Positions 1 through 6,495 of a stretch of DNA of 9,170 nucleotides are shown here, piece by piece. The notes beneath the pieces are model-generated. The model did no database searches. It was not told where the DNA came from and saw nothing but the letters and a program-made list of their open reading frames with translations. The DNA comes from SAR324 cluster bacterium (GTDB lineage: Bacteria > SAR324 > NAC60-12): the NCBI GenBank assembly GCA_028822475.1, contig JAPKDT010000077.1:1-9170 (forward strand), in the 5' to 3' direction. Positions within the stretch are counted from its first letter, which is position 1. Each line of letters opens with the position of its first letter. Both the position numbers and the translations under genes were made by a program.

Positions 1-75
1 TGATTTGTTTCATTCTATGAGTGAGCTGGCTATTTTTTATTTATAAGAGTAGACTAAGATACTTGTAAACAACAC

Positions 76-94
76 ACCTTATTTTAAGGTTTTT
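76..94 (+). terminator. Weak terminator-like hairpin
   Basis: ACCTTA (76-81) pairs with TAAGGT (85-90) across a 3-nt loop, and the plus strand continues with a short T run to 94. The stem is only 6 bp and A+T-rich, and no plus-strand gene inside the window would need it. It could serve a gene lying to the left of the window or be chance. Confidence 0.2.
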
Positions 95-224
95 CTGAAC
101 AGACTTTCCACTTCACTTTCCTCCTATTCAGTCCCCCTATAGAAAACTCAGTTAAACGACTAAGCTCAATTCCTCAGAATCAGGCGGAGATGCCTCAAAT
201 CTTCTACTCAAATTGATTTAAAAG

Positions 225-253
225 CTGGATCCAGGAACAAGTCTGGGATGACA
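225..253. repeat. Palindromic intergenic element, possible dispersed repeat
   Basis: The element opens with a perfect 10-bp palindrome, CTGGATCCAG (225-234). As a whole it folds into an imperfect hairpin: ATCCAG (229-234) against CTGGGAT (243-249) with one bulged G and an 8-nt loop. Read on the minus strand, it begins TGTCATCCCAGACTTG and closely resembles the 'GTCATCCCGGACTTG..CCGGGAT' strings I recall as dispersed intergenic repeats in several bacterial genomes. Only one copy is present here, so repeat status rests on that resemblance and not on copy number. Confidence 0.4.
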
Positions 254-316
254 AAAGAAAAATAATCTTTAGGAAGAACTACTTGACAACTGATAATTCA
301 AATTAGTTGGAATGTA

Positions 317-341
317 CAGGAGTCTGAGAATCAGACTCCTG
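317..341 (-). terminator. Hairpin behind rpsA, probable transcription terminator
   Basis: Positions 317-327 and 331-341 form a perfect 11-bp stem (CAGGAGTCTGA and its complement) closed by a 3-nt loop, about 20 nt past the rpsA stop codon in the minus direction. The bases after the stem on that strand are A/T-rich but not a clean T run (TACATTCC...), so it may be an imperfect intrinsic terminator or a 3'-end stabiliser. Its position directly behind a heavily expressed ribosomal gene supports a 3'-end role. Confidence 0.55.
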
Positions 342-360
342 AGGGGTGGTCAACTGAGGT

Positions 361-2286
361 TTACTTTTCCTGCTCTGCTTCATTTTCAGAAGCATCTACT
401 TCTACTTCCACAGGTGCGTCAGTGTTTTCCGTTGCATCAGACTCTGCTTCAGCAACTTCTTCACTTGGCTCTTCAGCGGCTTGTGCTGATTCAACAGGAG
501 CTTCTGCTTCAACTACTTCTTCACTTGGTTCTTCAGCCACTTCTGCTGTTTCAACCGGTGCTTCTGCGTCAGCGGAATTTTCGCTTCCTTCATCAGCAAT
601 AGCTTCTTCCTCTTGAACTGGAGGAGGTGGTTCCGGAGTGGAAATAATTTCAGAGATGCTCAAACCTAAACGTCTTTCTTCCAAATCAATCTTAATAACG
701 TTTGCTTTTACTACAGTACCAACCGGATACATATCATGTACCTTGTTTTTCGGAATTGTAGAGTCAATTTCTGAGATATGAACCAAACCTTCAACTCCGT
801 CCGAAACCTCAACAAAAATTCCAAAATCAGTCAGGTTAACCACAGTACCGGTTATGTCTGAACCAAGTGGACTTTTTTCGTCAAGATCTTTCCACGGATC
901 ATCAGTCAATTGTTTAATACCAAGGGAGAGGCGTTCCTGATCAACATCGATGTTTAGCACCTTGACTTCAATTTCATCACCTTTGTTGGCAACTTCAGAA
1001 GGTTTGCACTGGCGTTGTTTCCATGAGATATCGGAAACATGCACCAATCCGTCAATACCTTCATCAAGTCCAATGAAGATTCCAAAATCTGTGACATTAC
1101 GTACAGATCCTTTGACGATACAACCCACCGGATAACGGTCAAGAGCAAGCTTCCACGGATTTGATTGGACTTCCTTAATTGAAAGTGAAATTCTTTTGCG
1201 TTCCACATCAAGGTCTTTGACGATTGCTTCCACCATCTGACCAAGTTCAACAACCTTGGAAGGATGCCGGACTCTCTTGGTCCATGACATTTCAGAAACG
1301 TGAATTAGTCCTTCGACTCCAGGTTCAATTTCAATAAAGGCACCGTAGTCTGTCAGGCTGACAATTTTTCCGGTTATCTTCGTTCCAACCGCAAATTTGT
1401 CTTCCACCATTTCCCATGGATTTTGAGCTTTTTGCTTTAGACCAAGTGAAACCTTTTGATCTTCTGGAAAATACTTGAGCACTACTACTTCTACTTCATC
1501 ACTAATTTCAAACATTTCCGAAGGATGTACTATGCGTCCCCATGTCATGTCTGTGATATGAAGCAAACCGTCTACTCCACCTAAATCAACAAACACTCCA
1601 TAATCGGTGATGTTCTTGACAAAACCCTTGATCAAGGCACCTTCCTGGAGGATCTCGAGTGTTTTTAAACGCTTCTCATCGCGATCTATTTCCAGCAATA
1701 CTCTACGTGAAAGTACAATGTTTCCGCGTTTCTGGTTGAACTTTAAAACCTTAAAGTCAAAATCTTCTCCAAGCAAATTGTCAAGATTACGTACAGGACG
1801 TAAATCCACTTGTGAACCTGGCAAGAAAGCTTTTACTCCAATATCTACCGAAAGTCCGCCCTTAATTCTGGCAATGATAGTTCCGCGTACAATTCCGTCT
1901 TCTTCATAAATATTACCAATTTTCTCCCAGGTGCGTACCTTTTCGGCTTTTCGTTTCGAGAGATAGGTGATTCCGTCTTCGTCTGCTTCGAGAGCTTCTA
2001 CATAAACTTCTACTGAGTCTCCAATCTCTACCTCGAGTACACCTTCAATATTATGAAATTCATTTACTGTGATCAGACAATCGGATTTGAAACCTATGTC
2101 AACTGTTACATAATCACGGGTGATTTCTGTTACTGTACCTGTGACAATATCTTGGTCGCGAAAACCTTTTACACTCTCTTCATAGAGTGCATCAAAGTCT
2201 TCATCATCTGCAAGAAATACAATTGGTTCTGGTATGGAGGGTGCTACGATAGCTGGAATGGGGGCTACTGTTTCTTGATCAGTCAC
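361..2286 (-). CDS. rpsA: 30S ribosomal protein S1
   Basis: This is the large RNA-binding protein of the small ribosomal subunit, which helps unfold and dock mRNA for initiation. The 641 residues hold six S1 (OB-fold) domains, at roughly 43-113, 128-197, 214-285, 300-371, 386-458 and 473-545. The last four show the repeated G-x-V-x-x-x-T-D-[FY]-G-x-F core followed by G-[LV]-[LI]-H. The N-terminal EDFDALYEES segment resembles the ribosome-anchoring start of proteobacterial S1. Beyond about residue 549 there is a Glu/Ala/Pro-rich acidic tail of some 90 residues with an internal duplication, making the protein longer than the usual 550-580. The start is GTG: an in-frame TAA lies just upstream (2296-2298) and AAAAGG sits 5 nt before the GTG. 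The usual cmk or ispH neighbour is absent. The next gene upstream is an unrelated membrane protein. Confidence 0.96.
   Translation of the reverse strand: MTDQETVAPIPAIVAPSIPEPIVFLADDEDFDALYEESVKGFRDQDIVTGTVTEITRDYVTVDIGFKSDCLITVNEFHNIEGVLEVEIGDSVEVYVEALEADEDGITYLSKRKAEKVRTWEKIGNIYEEDGIVRGTIIARIKGGLSVDIGVKAFLPGSQVDLRPVRNLDNLLGEDFDFKVLKFNQKRGNIVLSRRVLLEIDRDEKRLKTLEILQEGALIKGFVKNITDYGVFVDLGGVDGLLHITDMTWGRIVHPSEMFEISDEVEVVVLKYFPEDQKVSLGLKQKAQNPWEMVEDKFAVGTKITGKIVSLTDYGAFIEIEPGVEGLIHVSEMSWTKRVRHPSKVVELGQMVEAIVKDLDVERKRISLSIKEVQSNPWKLALDRYPVGCIVKGSVRNVTDFGIFIGLDEGIDGLVHVSDISWKQRQCKPSEVANKGDEIEVKVLNIDVDQERLSLGIKQLTDDPWKDLDEKSPLGSDITGTVVNLTDFGIFVEVSDGVEGLVHISEIDSTIPKNKVHDMYPVGTVVKANVIKIDLEERRLGLSISEIISTPEPPPPVQEEEAIADEGSENSADAEAPVETAEVAEEPSEEVVEAEAPVESAQAAEEPSEEVAEAESDATENTDAPVEVEVDASENEAEQEK
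445..564 (-). repeat. Tandem 60-bp duplication encoding the acidic S1 tail
   Basis: Two adjacent 60-bp units inside rpsA encode residues 575-594 and 595-614 of S1. Both follow the pattern EAPVE[TS]A followed by AEEPSEEV. The copies differ at several nucleotide and a few amino-acid positions, so the duplication is not brand new. The product is a low-complexity, strongly acidic segment after the sixth S1 domain, probably disordered and not folded. Confidence 0.85.
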
Positions 2287-2531
2287 TTTTACCTTTTAGG
2301 TGCTGGAACAGCTTATCCGGACACAAGCTGGTTAGGGTTTTTTGGAACTCCGCAGACAAATCAAGAAAGCGTACATTATCTTTAATAATGTCATCAGCTT
2401 TTTTGAGGATGTCTTAAGCATATTCCTCAGTTAAACACTTCTTCTACATGAAAAAGCGCAAATTATTCAAACCCTAAATTATCCAGATATTCAGGCAAAT
2501 TGTCAAGATGAATTTGCTGATAAATGTGGCA
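2279..2531 (-). pseudogene. Possible decayed reading frame directly upstream of rpsA
   Basis: No intact gene lies between the membrane protein and rpsA, yet the minus strand reads like broken coding sequence. One frame (2279-2413) is open for 44 codons and ends in a TGA inside the rpsA start (GTGACTGA). Its product contains DNVRFLDLSAEFQKTLTSLC, amphipathic and natural-looking, but it has no ATG or GTG start. Just upstream, a second frame gives QIHLDNLPEYLDNLGFE (2466-2516), then a TAA, then FALFHVEEVFN (2430-2462). A shift of frame would lead to EEYA, another TAA and the last segment. Joining them takes one frameshift and two stop codons, which fits a pseudogene. I do not recognise the family. 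The alternative is a non-coding rpsA leader with chance open frames. Confidence 0.33.
2292..2297 (-). promoter_or_regulatory. Ribosome binding site that fixes the GTG start of rpsA
   Basis: On the minus strand AAAAGG ends 5 nt before the GTG. It lies at an in-frame TAA, so no longer S1 reading is possible and the GTG is the only credible initiator. Confidence 0.7.
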
Positions 2532-2605
2532 TTAAAAATTGCCGGAGCAGGTGATCTGTTTTTATAAAGATAACCTTTTACGTGAGGAGATATTTGAAGA
2601 TTTTC

Positions 2606-3283
2606 TCAGTTCAGGTAAAGATTACGTACCCGTTGTTCCGCAACATAACAAATTATTTTGAAAAAGATCCCATAGATCAGGGTTATGGCAGCAATTGCTA
2701 AATACGGTCCTATGTCGGTTATTTTTTGCAGGTTCTGTAGCAAAAGGACAGCTCCGAGTATGGTACCGAAAATCCCCATTAACATCGAAACATCTCCCAT
2801 AACTTTCAAGCAGCGAGCGACTGAGTTGGCCTCTGAGATAGAAACCAGTTTTGCTCCGCCAAGAGTATATGTCCAACAGCGTCCATATGAACGCCAGGAA
2901 GTTGCTGATACTCCGAAAAAAATGGCAACGGGTAAAATAATTAATAATGACGGTAGATCAATAAAATAAAATGCGTTGGACAGCACAAGCGAAAGGTTTC
3001 CATAATCCACTAACGCAGCTGCTGAAACCACTGCAAAACAAAAAAGAAGACTAAACCACATCATAAATGCTCCTGATTGATGAGTTGGCTTGCGGACCTT
3101 TTTACTGACGCTGTGTCTCAGCGCAGGGTCACGCAGCATTTGATCGACTCTTAATTCAATGTAGGACCACTTGGCCCTTTTTTTGTCACCACCGACATGA
3201 GACATAGCCTTGAGCCAGAGGGCTTCATCAATTTCTTTGTTCTCGATGTCCTTGTAGGCCACCAGATAAAGTTCTTCGTTCAT
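2606..3283 (-). CDS. Uncharacterised four-helix membrane protein with MotA/ExbB-like C-terminal half
   Basis: I cannot name this gene. With the ATG at 3283 the product has 225 residues. A soluble N-terminal stretch carries the pattern ALWLKAM..GGDKKRAKWSYIELRV, a short helical motif I recall at the N-terminus of assorted bacterial membrane proteins. Four hydrophobic segments follow, at about 72-93, 107-127, 162-184 and 192-214. Segments three and four (MGIFGTILGAVLLLQNL, then IGPYLAIAAITLIYG) resemble the paired helices of the MotA/TolQ/ExbB proton-channel family, in both motif and spacing. The helix prolines typical of MotA are missing, so channel function is an inference. No partner resembling MotB, TolR or ExbD is in the window. 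A GTG at 3313 would add 10 residues, but I see no ribosome binding site for it, so the ATG is preferred. It is probably a single-gene unit. Confidence 0.7.
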   Translation of the reverse strand: MNEELYLVAYKDIENKEIDEALWLKAMSHVGGDKKRAKWSYIELRVDQMLRDPALRHSVSKKVRKPTHQSGAFMMWFSLLFCFAVVSAAALVDYGNLSLVLSNAFYFIDLPSLLIILPVAIFFGVSATSWRSYGRCWTYTLGGAKLVSISEANSVARCLKVMGDVSMLMGIFGTILGAVLLLQNLQKITDIGPYLAIAAITLIYGIFFKIICYVAEQRVRNLYLN

Positions 3284-3459
3284 ATTTTCATCTATTTTGA
3301 TGTTCCGGAACACTCGTCAAATGAGAGCCGTATATCACTGACTTAGCATTTGTGTTCCTTGATTTTATAATACTTGCATTTTTTTGACCGTTTTTTTCAG
3401 CAAACGCATAAGTATCTTGAAAAACTTAGGACACAGTGGAAGTTACTACAGGTGTATTT

Positions 3460-4392
3460 TCAGAGACGTTGGTTCAAATCTAGGCCATATTCTTTTATTT
3501 CTGCTGAAAGTTCTCTGACTTCTGAAGCCAAAAGGGGAGAAAAAGGAGGCAACATCTGTTGCCAATGTTCTGAACCGCTATGTTCAGCCATGAGGCCTTT
3601 AAGTTCGGCGACAAAGGGATAACTTTCTAAGGCTTTTCTCAAAACGGAGAGCTTCTTCTGAGCTTGTGACGCAGCGTCCTGTTGATTATTTTTCCATGCC
3701 TGGTATACCAGTTGACATTCCGGAGCAAGCACATTAGCACTGGCCGTAATACAGCCGGCTCCTCCCTCACGCAAAATATCCAGCAGCAAAGTCTCCGTTC
3801 CGCTGTACACCATAAAGTCCGGTACGTTTTTAGTGATGCTCAACATATTTTCCCAATCTCCGGAACTGTCTTTGATTCCCGCTGCAATGTCTCCGAAACG
3901 CTGCTTTAATTCCTGTAATATCCTGAGACTGAAATTATATCCGCTGAGTTTAGGAAAATTATAAAAAACGATTCGTAGCCGCGGATCATCCACGGAGGCA
4001 ATCAATTCAGCATAATAACGGAGTACACTTTCGTCACTTTGCGGTTTGTAATAAAAAGGTGGAATTACTAAAACAGCATAAATTCCAGCATCTATGCTGG
4101 CTTTTGTCAGGCGAATTGCGTCCTGAAGCGCGCAGGATCCCGTGCCCATCATCAAACGTTCCGGAGCTAATTTTCTTCCGCAATACGCGATAATGTTTAG
4201 ACGCTGCTCAATGGTCAAAGAATTTGCCTCTCCGGTGCTGCCGAGTATTGCGGCTCCATCAGAACCTGATTCAAACAACTTTTCCACATGTTGCACAAGT
4301 GCAGCAAGATTTGGTTCATATGAAGCGGTGAGTGGTGTCAATGAGGCTGTATAGACGCCTGCTAAAGGATTAGTCATACTTAAAATTCTCAT
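3460..4392 (-). CDS. DapA/N-acetylneuraminate lyase superfamily aldolase, substrate unknown
   Basis: This is a class I (Schiff-base) aldolase/lyase of the DHDPS/NAL TIM-barrel superfamily, acting on 2-keto acids such as pyruvate. The length of 310 residues is normal. Visible active-site elements are GSTGE (51-55), PPFYYKP (111-117), YNFP with the catalytic Tyr144, and GIKDSSGD with Schiff-base Lys174. True DapA has an Arg two residues after YNxP (E. coli Arg138). Here that position is Leu149, as in N-acetylneuraminate lyase (YNIPALSG). GSTGE with Ser52 also leans towards the lyase branch. However, the sialic acid-binding Asp-Glu pair of NAL is replaced by Glu200-Thr201, so the substrate is probably another keto acid. 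The gene starts 9 bp behind ltaE and is likely cotranscribed. An ATG at 4377 (residue 6) is an equally possible start. I see no strong ribosome binding site for either. Confidence 0.85.
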   Translation of the reverse strand: MRILSMTNPLAGVYTASLTPLTASYEPNLAALVQHVEKLFESGSDGAAILGSTGEANSLTIEQRLNIIAYCGRKLAPERLMMGTGSCALQDAIRLTKASIDAGIYAVLVIPPFYYKPQSDESVLRYYAELIASVDDPRLRIVFYNFPKLSGYNFSLRILQELKQRFGDIAAGIKDSSGDWENMLSITKNVPDFMVYSGTETLLLDILREGGAGCITASANVLAPECQLVYQAWKNNQQDAASQAQKKLSVLRKALESYPFVAELKGLMAEHSGSEHWQQMLPPFSPLLASEVRELSAEIKEYGLDLNQRL

Positions 4393-4401
4393 TAAATGCT
4401 A

Positions 4402-5421
4402 TTAAGATAGAATGCTGCGGATTTGCTCAAGTGCTTCCCGAGTCTGTTTTTTGGTGACCATCAGGTTCGTAACCATACGAATTGATTTGTTGTTCATTGG
4501 CAGTACGTGAGTATCCAGTTCTCTAAGTCGTTTGATCATTATATCAGACGTCATTTCGCTTAATCCGCACATGATAATATTTGTTTCCACCTCATCCGGA
4601 TTTATTTCAATTCCAGGAATTTCGGCAAGTCCTTCCGCAAATGCTTTGGCATTCGCGTTATCTTCGGCTAACCTTTCTCTATGATTTTCGAGTGCATACA
4701 AAGCACCTGCCGCGATAATTCCAGCTTGTCTCATTCCTCCGCCGTACTGTTTGCGGAAACGTCTGGCCTCAGTAATAAAATCACGGCTGCCCACCAGAGC
4801 AGAACCAACCGGCGCTCCTAGTCCTTTTGAAAAGCAAACACTGACTGAATCAAAATACTTAGCTATTTCTGCTTCCGGAACCTGTAATGCAATTGCCGCA
4901 TTCCAAAGTCGTGCACCGTCAAGGTGCATTTTTAAATTGTTTTCACGTGTGAAATTTTCAACTTCTGCGAGTTTTTCCAGCGGCCATACTTTCCCTCCTC
5001 CGCGATTGGTTGTGTTTTCCAAGCAAACCAGTTTTGTTCGTGGAAAATGAACATCTACAGGTCTCATCACTGCTTCCATTTCTGCCGCCCCGAAGACTCC
5101 ACGCACTCCTGGAATTAAACGACAGATTACTCCGGAAAGTGCCGCGGACGCTCCGCCTTCATAATAATAAATGTGCGCATTATGATCAATCAATATTTCG
5201 TCGCCGGGCTCAGTGTGTGTACGAAGAGCAACCTGATTTGTCATGGTACCAGAAGGCATATAAACCGCAGCCTCTTTTCCGAGAATTTCTGCTGTACGTT
5301 CTTCCAGCGCATTAATGGTGGGGTCATCGCTGAAAACATCGTCACCTAAGGGGGCCTGCGCCATTGCTTCGCGCATTTCGGGAGTTGGAAGAGTAATAGT
5401 ATCGCTACGTAAATCAATCAT
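4402..5421 (-). CDS. ltaE: Low-specificity L-threonine aldolase
   Basis: This pyridoxal-phosphate enzyme of fold type I cleaves L-threonine or L-allo-threonine to glycine and acetaldehyde in the cytosol. The 339 residues match the family length. The sequence shows the family opening MIDLRSDT, SGTM (57-60) at the phosphate-binding site, NAHIYYYEGG with His83 in the position of the stacking histidine of E. coli LtaE, LDGAR (167-171) with the cofactor-binding Asp, and SVCFSKGLGAPVGS with PLP-binding Lys199. The C-terminal small domain is complete. It is the first gene of a two-gene unit with the DapA-type lyase. A hairpin upstream (5487-5510) separates it from the cox block, so it probably has its own promoter, but I could not pick out convincing -35/-10 boxes. 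No strong Shine-Dalgarno precedes the ATG, but the start is fixed by homology. L- versus allo-threonine preference cannot be read from sequence. Confidence 0.93.
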   Translation of the reverse strand: MIDLRSDTITLPTPEMREAMAQAPLGDDVFSDDPTINALEERTAEILGKEAAVYMPSGTMTNQVALRTHTEPGDEILIDHNAHIYYYEGGASAALSGVICRLIPGVRGVFGAAEMEAVMRPVDVHFPRTKLVCLENTTNRGGGKVWPLEKLAEVENFTRENNLKMHLDGARLWNAAIALQVPEAEIAKYFDSVSVCFSKGLGAPVGSALVGSRDFITEARRFRKQYGGGMRQAGIIAAGALYALENHRERLAEDNANAKAFAEGLAEIPGIEINPDEVETNIIMCGLSEMTSDIMIKRLRELDTHVLPMNNKSIRMVTNLMVTKKQTREALEQIRSILS

Positions 5422-5486
5422 GTCTGTGCTTGTAAAAATGTAAATTTATGATTAAAAAGGAACTGTATAAAAAAAATGGGGAAACC

Positions 5487-5510
5487 CTGTCTGCTATTGT
5501 GAACAGACAG
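5487..5510 (-). terminator. Hairpin behind coxM, probable operon terminator
   Basis: CTGTCTG (5487-5493) pairs with CAGACAG (5504-5510); a G-T and a T-A pair can extend it inward to 9 bp with a 6-nt loop. It begins about 20 nt after the coxM stop. On the minus strand it is followed by GGTTTCCCCA and then a run of eight T, somewhat far from the stem for a classical terminator. On the plus strand AG and four T follow. It falls between coxM and ltaE, where an operon boundary is expected. Confidence 0.5.
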
Positions 5511-5532
5511 AGTTTTATGCTGTGAGTAGAGT

Positions 5533-6384
5533 TCAGGTAAGCTTGGTTAAAGCACGTTTGAGATAAACCTTAGCCATTGCGCGTCGGTATTCTTCACTGA
5601 CAAAAACGTCACTGAGAACGCTACGGGCATCTGCTGCTTTTGCCGATGCCGAAGCAATTGCGGATTCGTTCAGTGTATTTCCCCTGAGTGCATCTTCAAC
5701 TCCGGAATCACGAAAGGCGGTTTCTCCTACACCGCTGAATCCTATACGTACATCAGAGCAGTTGCCTGCGGAAGAATCCATTGCAACAGCACAGCCTACA
5801 AAAGGGTAACGCGATGCGGGCTGAGGAAATTTGAGATAGCAGGAATTTGCATTCGCTCTGTCTGTCGGAATTCGGACTTCTGTCAGCAGTTCATCTTCTC
5901 CAAGTGCTGTTTCCCAAAGACCGGTGAAATAATCAGAGACTGCAATTGTGCGTTCTCCCCTGGAACCCTGTACCACGATCGTAGCATTGAGAGCAAGAAC
6001 GACTCCAGGATAATCTGCCTGTGGATCGGAGTGTGCTAAAACACCACCGATTGTACCACGGTTGCGTACCTGCACATCGCCAATCTGTCCTGCAGCCTGA
6101 CTCAATGCAGGAGCTTTTTGCGCAACCAAATCGGATGATTCAATATCCCAATGCGTGGCTCTTGCACCAATTGCCAGGTAATCGCCTTTGTCGTTAATAT
6201 ATTTCAGTTCCGAAATTCCACCGATGTCAATCAAGGTTCCCGGAGTTGCAAGACGTAATTTCATGGTTGGAACAAGGCTGTGTCCGCCTGCCAGTATTTT
6301 GGCGTCCTCTCCATGTTTTTGCAGGAGCGAAATTGCTTCACTCACTGAACTTGCTCGTTGATAATCAAAAGATTCTGGTATCAT
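5533..6384 (-). CDS. coxM: CoxM/CutM-type FAD-binding subunit of a molybdenum hydroxylase
   Basis: This is the medium flavoprotein subunit of a xanthine oxidase-family enzyme (CO dehydrogenase-like). It passes electrons from the 2Fe-2S subunit to FAD and on to an external acceptor. The 283 residues match CoxM length. The two FAD-binding motifs are intact and fall at the same residue numbers reported for Oligotropha carboxidovorans CoxM: AGGHS at 32-36 and TIGG at 111-114. The C-terminal CO-dehydrogenase flavoprotein domain follows, from about residue 180. It is the last gene of the S-L-M block, 111 bp behind coxL, with a palindrome in the gap. GAGG 5 nt before the ATG supports the start. By eye its bases look somewhat richer in G+C than coxL, which I did not quantify. 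The true substrate depends on the large subunit, so the gene name indicates family only. Confidence 0.9.
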   Translation of the reverse strand: MIPESFDYQRASSVSEAISLLQKHGEDAKILAGGHSLVPTMKLRLATPGTLIDIGGISELKYINDKGDYLAIGARATHWDIESSDLVAQKAPALSQAAGQIGDVQVRNRGTIGGVLAHSDPQADYPGVVLALNATIVVQGSRGERTIAVSDYFTGLWETALGEDELLTEVRIPTDRANANSCYLKFPQPASRYPFVGCAVAMDSSAGNCSDVRIGFSGVGETAFRDSGVEDALRGNTLNESAIASASAKAADARSVLSDVFVSEEYRRAMAKVYLKRALTKLT

Positions 6385-6389
6385 TATAA

Positions 6390-6395
6390 CCTCTT
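6390..6395 (-). promoter_or_regulatory. Ribosome binding site of coxM
   Basis: AAGAGG on the minus strand lies 5 nt before the coxM ATG. It gives coxM its own initiation signal despite the 111-bp gap behind coxL. Confidence 0.65.
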
Positions 6396-6419
6396 TTTGA
6401 AGTTTTTAATTTTGAGTTC

Positions 6420-6467
6420 TCTTCGACTCAGCTCAGGAAAATTAGCTAAACTGAGCTGAGTCGAGGA
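6420..6467. repeat. Long palindrome between coxL and coxM, REP-like
   Basis: Arms 6420-6436 and 6451-6467 pair over 17 positions: 13 bp perfect (CGACTCAGCTCAG with its complement), then one A-T, one G-T wobble and two more pairs outward. The loop is 14 nt. No T run follows on either strand, so a simple terminator is unlikely. The core resembles the 'CTTCGACT..GCTCAG' palindromes I recall as dispersed intergenic repeats in several bacterial groups. Sitting inside the cox transcript, it could also lower or stabilise coxM relative to coxL. Only one copy is in the window. Confidence 0.6.
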
Positions 6468-6474
6468 CAGGTAT

Positions 6475-6490
6475 TGAGTTTTGAAACTCA
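6475..6490 (-). other. Small inverted repeat just behind the coxL stop
   Basis: TGAGTTT and AAACTCA flank a 2-nt centre, workable as a 6-bp stem with a 4-nt loop, starting 5 nt after the coxL stop. Nearby ACTCATGAACTCAT contains a short direct repeat. Together with the larger palindrome next to it, this makes the coxL-coxM gap unusually structured. It is weak on its own and may be chance. Confidence 0.25.
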
Positions 6491-6495
6491 TGAAC

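Larger units (their letters stand above)
1..316. other. Intergenic region downstream of rpsA, no convincing gene
   Basis: No reading frame here has both a plausible length and a start with a ribosome binding site. On the minus strand there is a textbook Shine-Dalgarno string (AGGAGG, 120-125), but the GTG codons behind it (114-116 and 109-111) open only about 10 codons before a TAA. That could be the stump of a lost gene or chance. The stretch also holds a small T-tailed hairpin (76-94) and a palindromic repeat-like element (225-253), listed separately. I looked for a tRNA-like cloverleaf and found none. Confidence 0.5.

Noticed and set aside
283..316. TTGACA-like string as a plus-strand promoter before rpsA's 3' end
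   Set aside because: No -10-like hexamer occurs at 16-18 bp spacing and there is no plus-strand gene behind it.
2053..2385. A 110-codon plus-strand frame spanning the rpsA 5' end and upstream gap
   Set aside because: Most of it is antisense to the first S1 domain. The product is low-quality (Cys/Tyr-rich, no motif), and the minus strand offers a better coding reading of the same gap.
3314..3459. Promoter for the membrane protein in the A/T-rich gap (TATTATAAAA on the minus strand)
   Set aside because: A -10-like string exists, but no acceptable -35 at proper spacing could be found; the gap also shows no RNA gene.
3460..4392. Naming the lyase dapA (lysine biosynthesis)
   Set aside because: The Arg that separates DHDPS from other members of the superfamily is replaced by Leu149, and no lysine-pathway neighbours are present.
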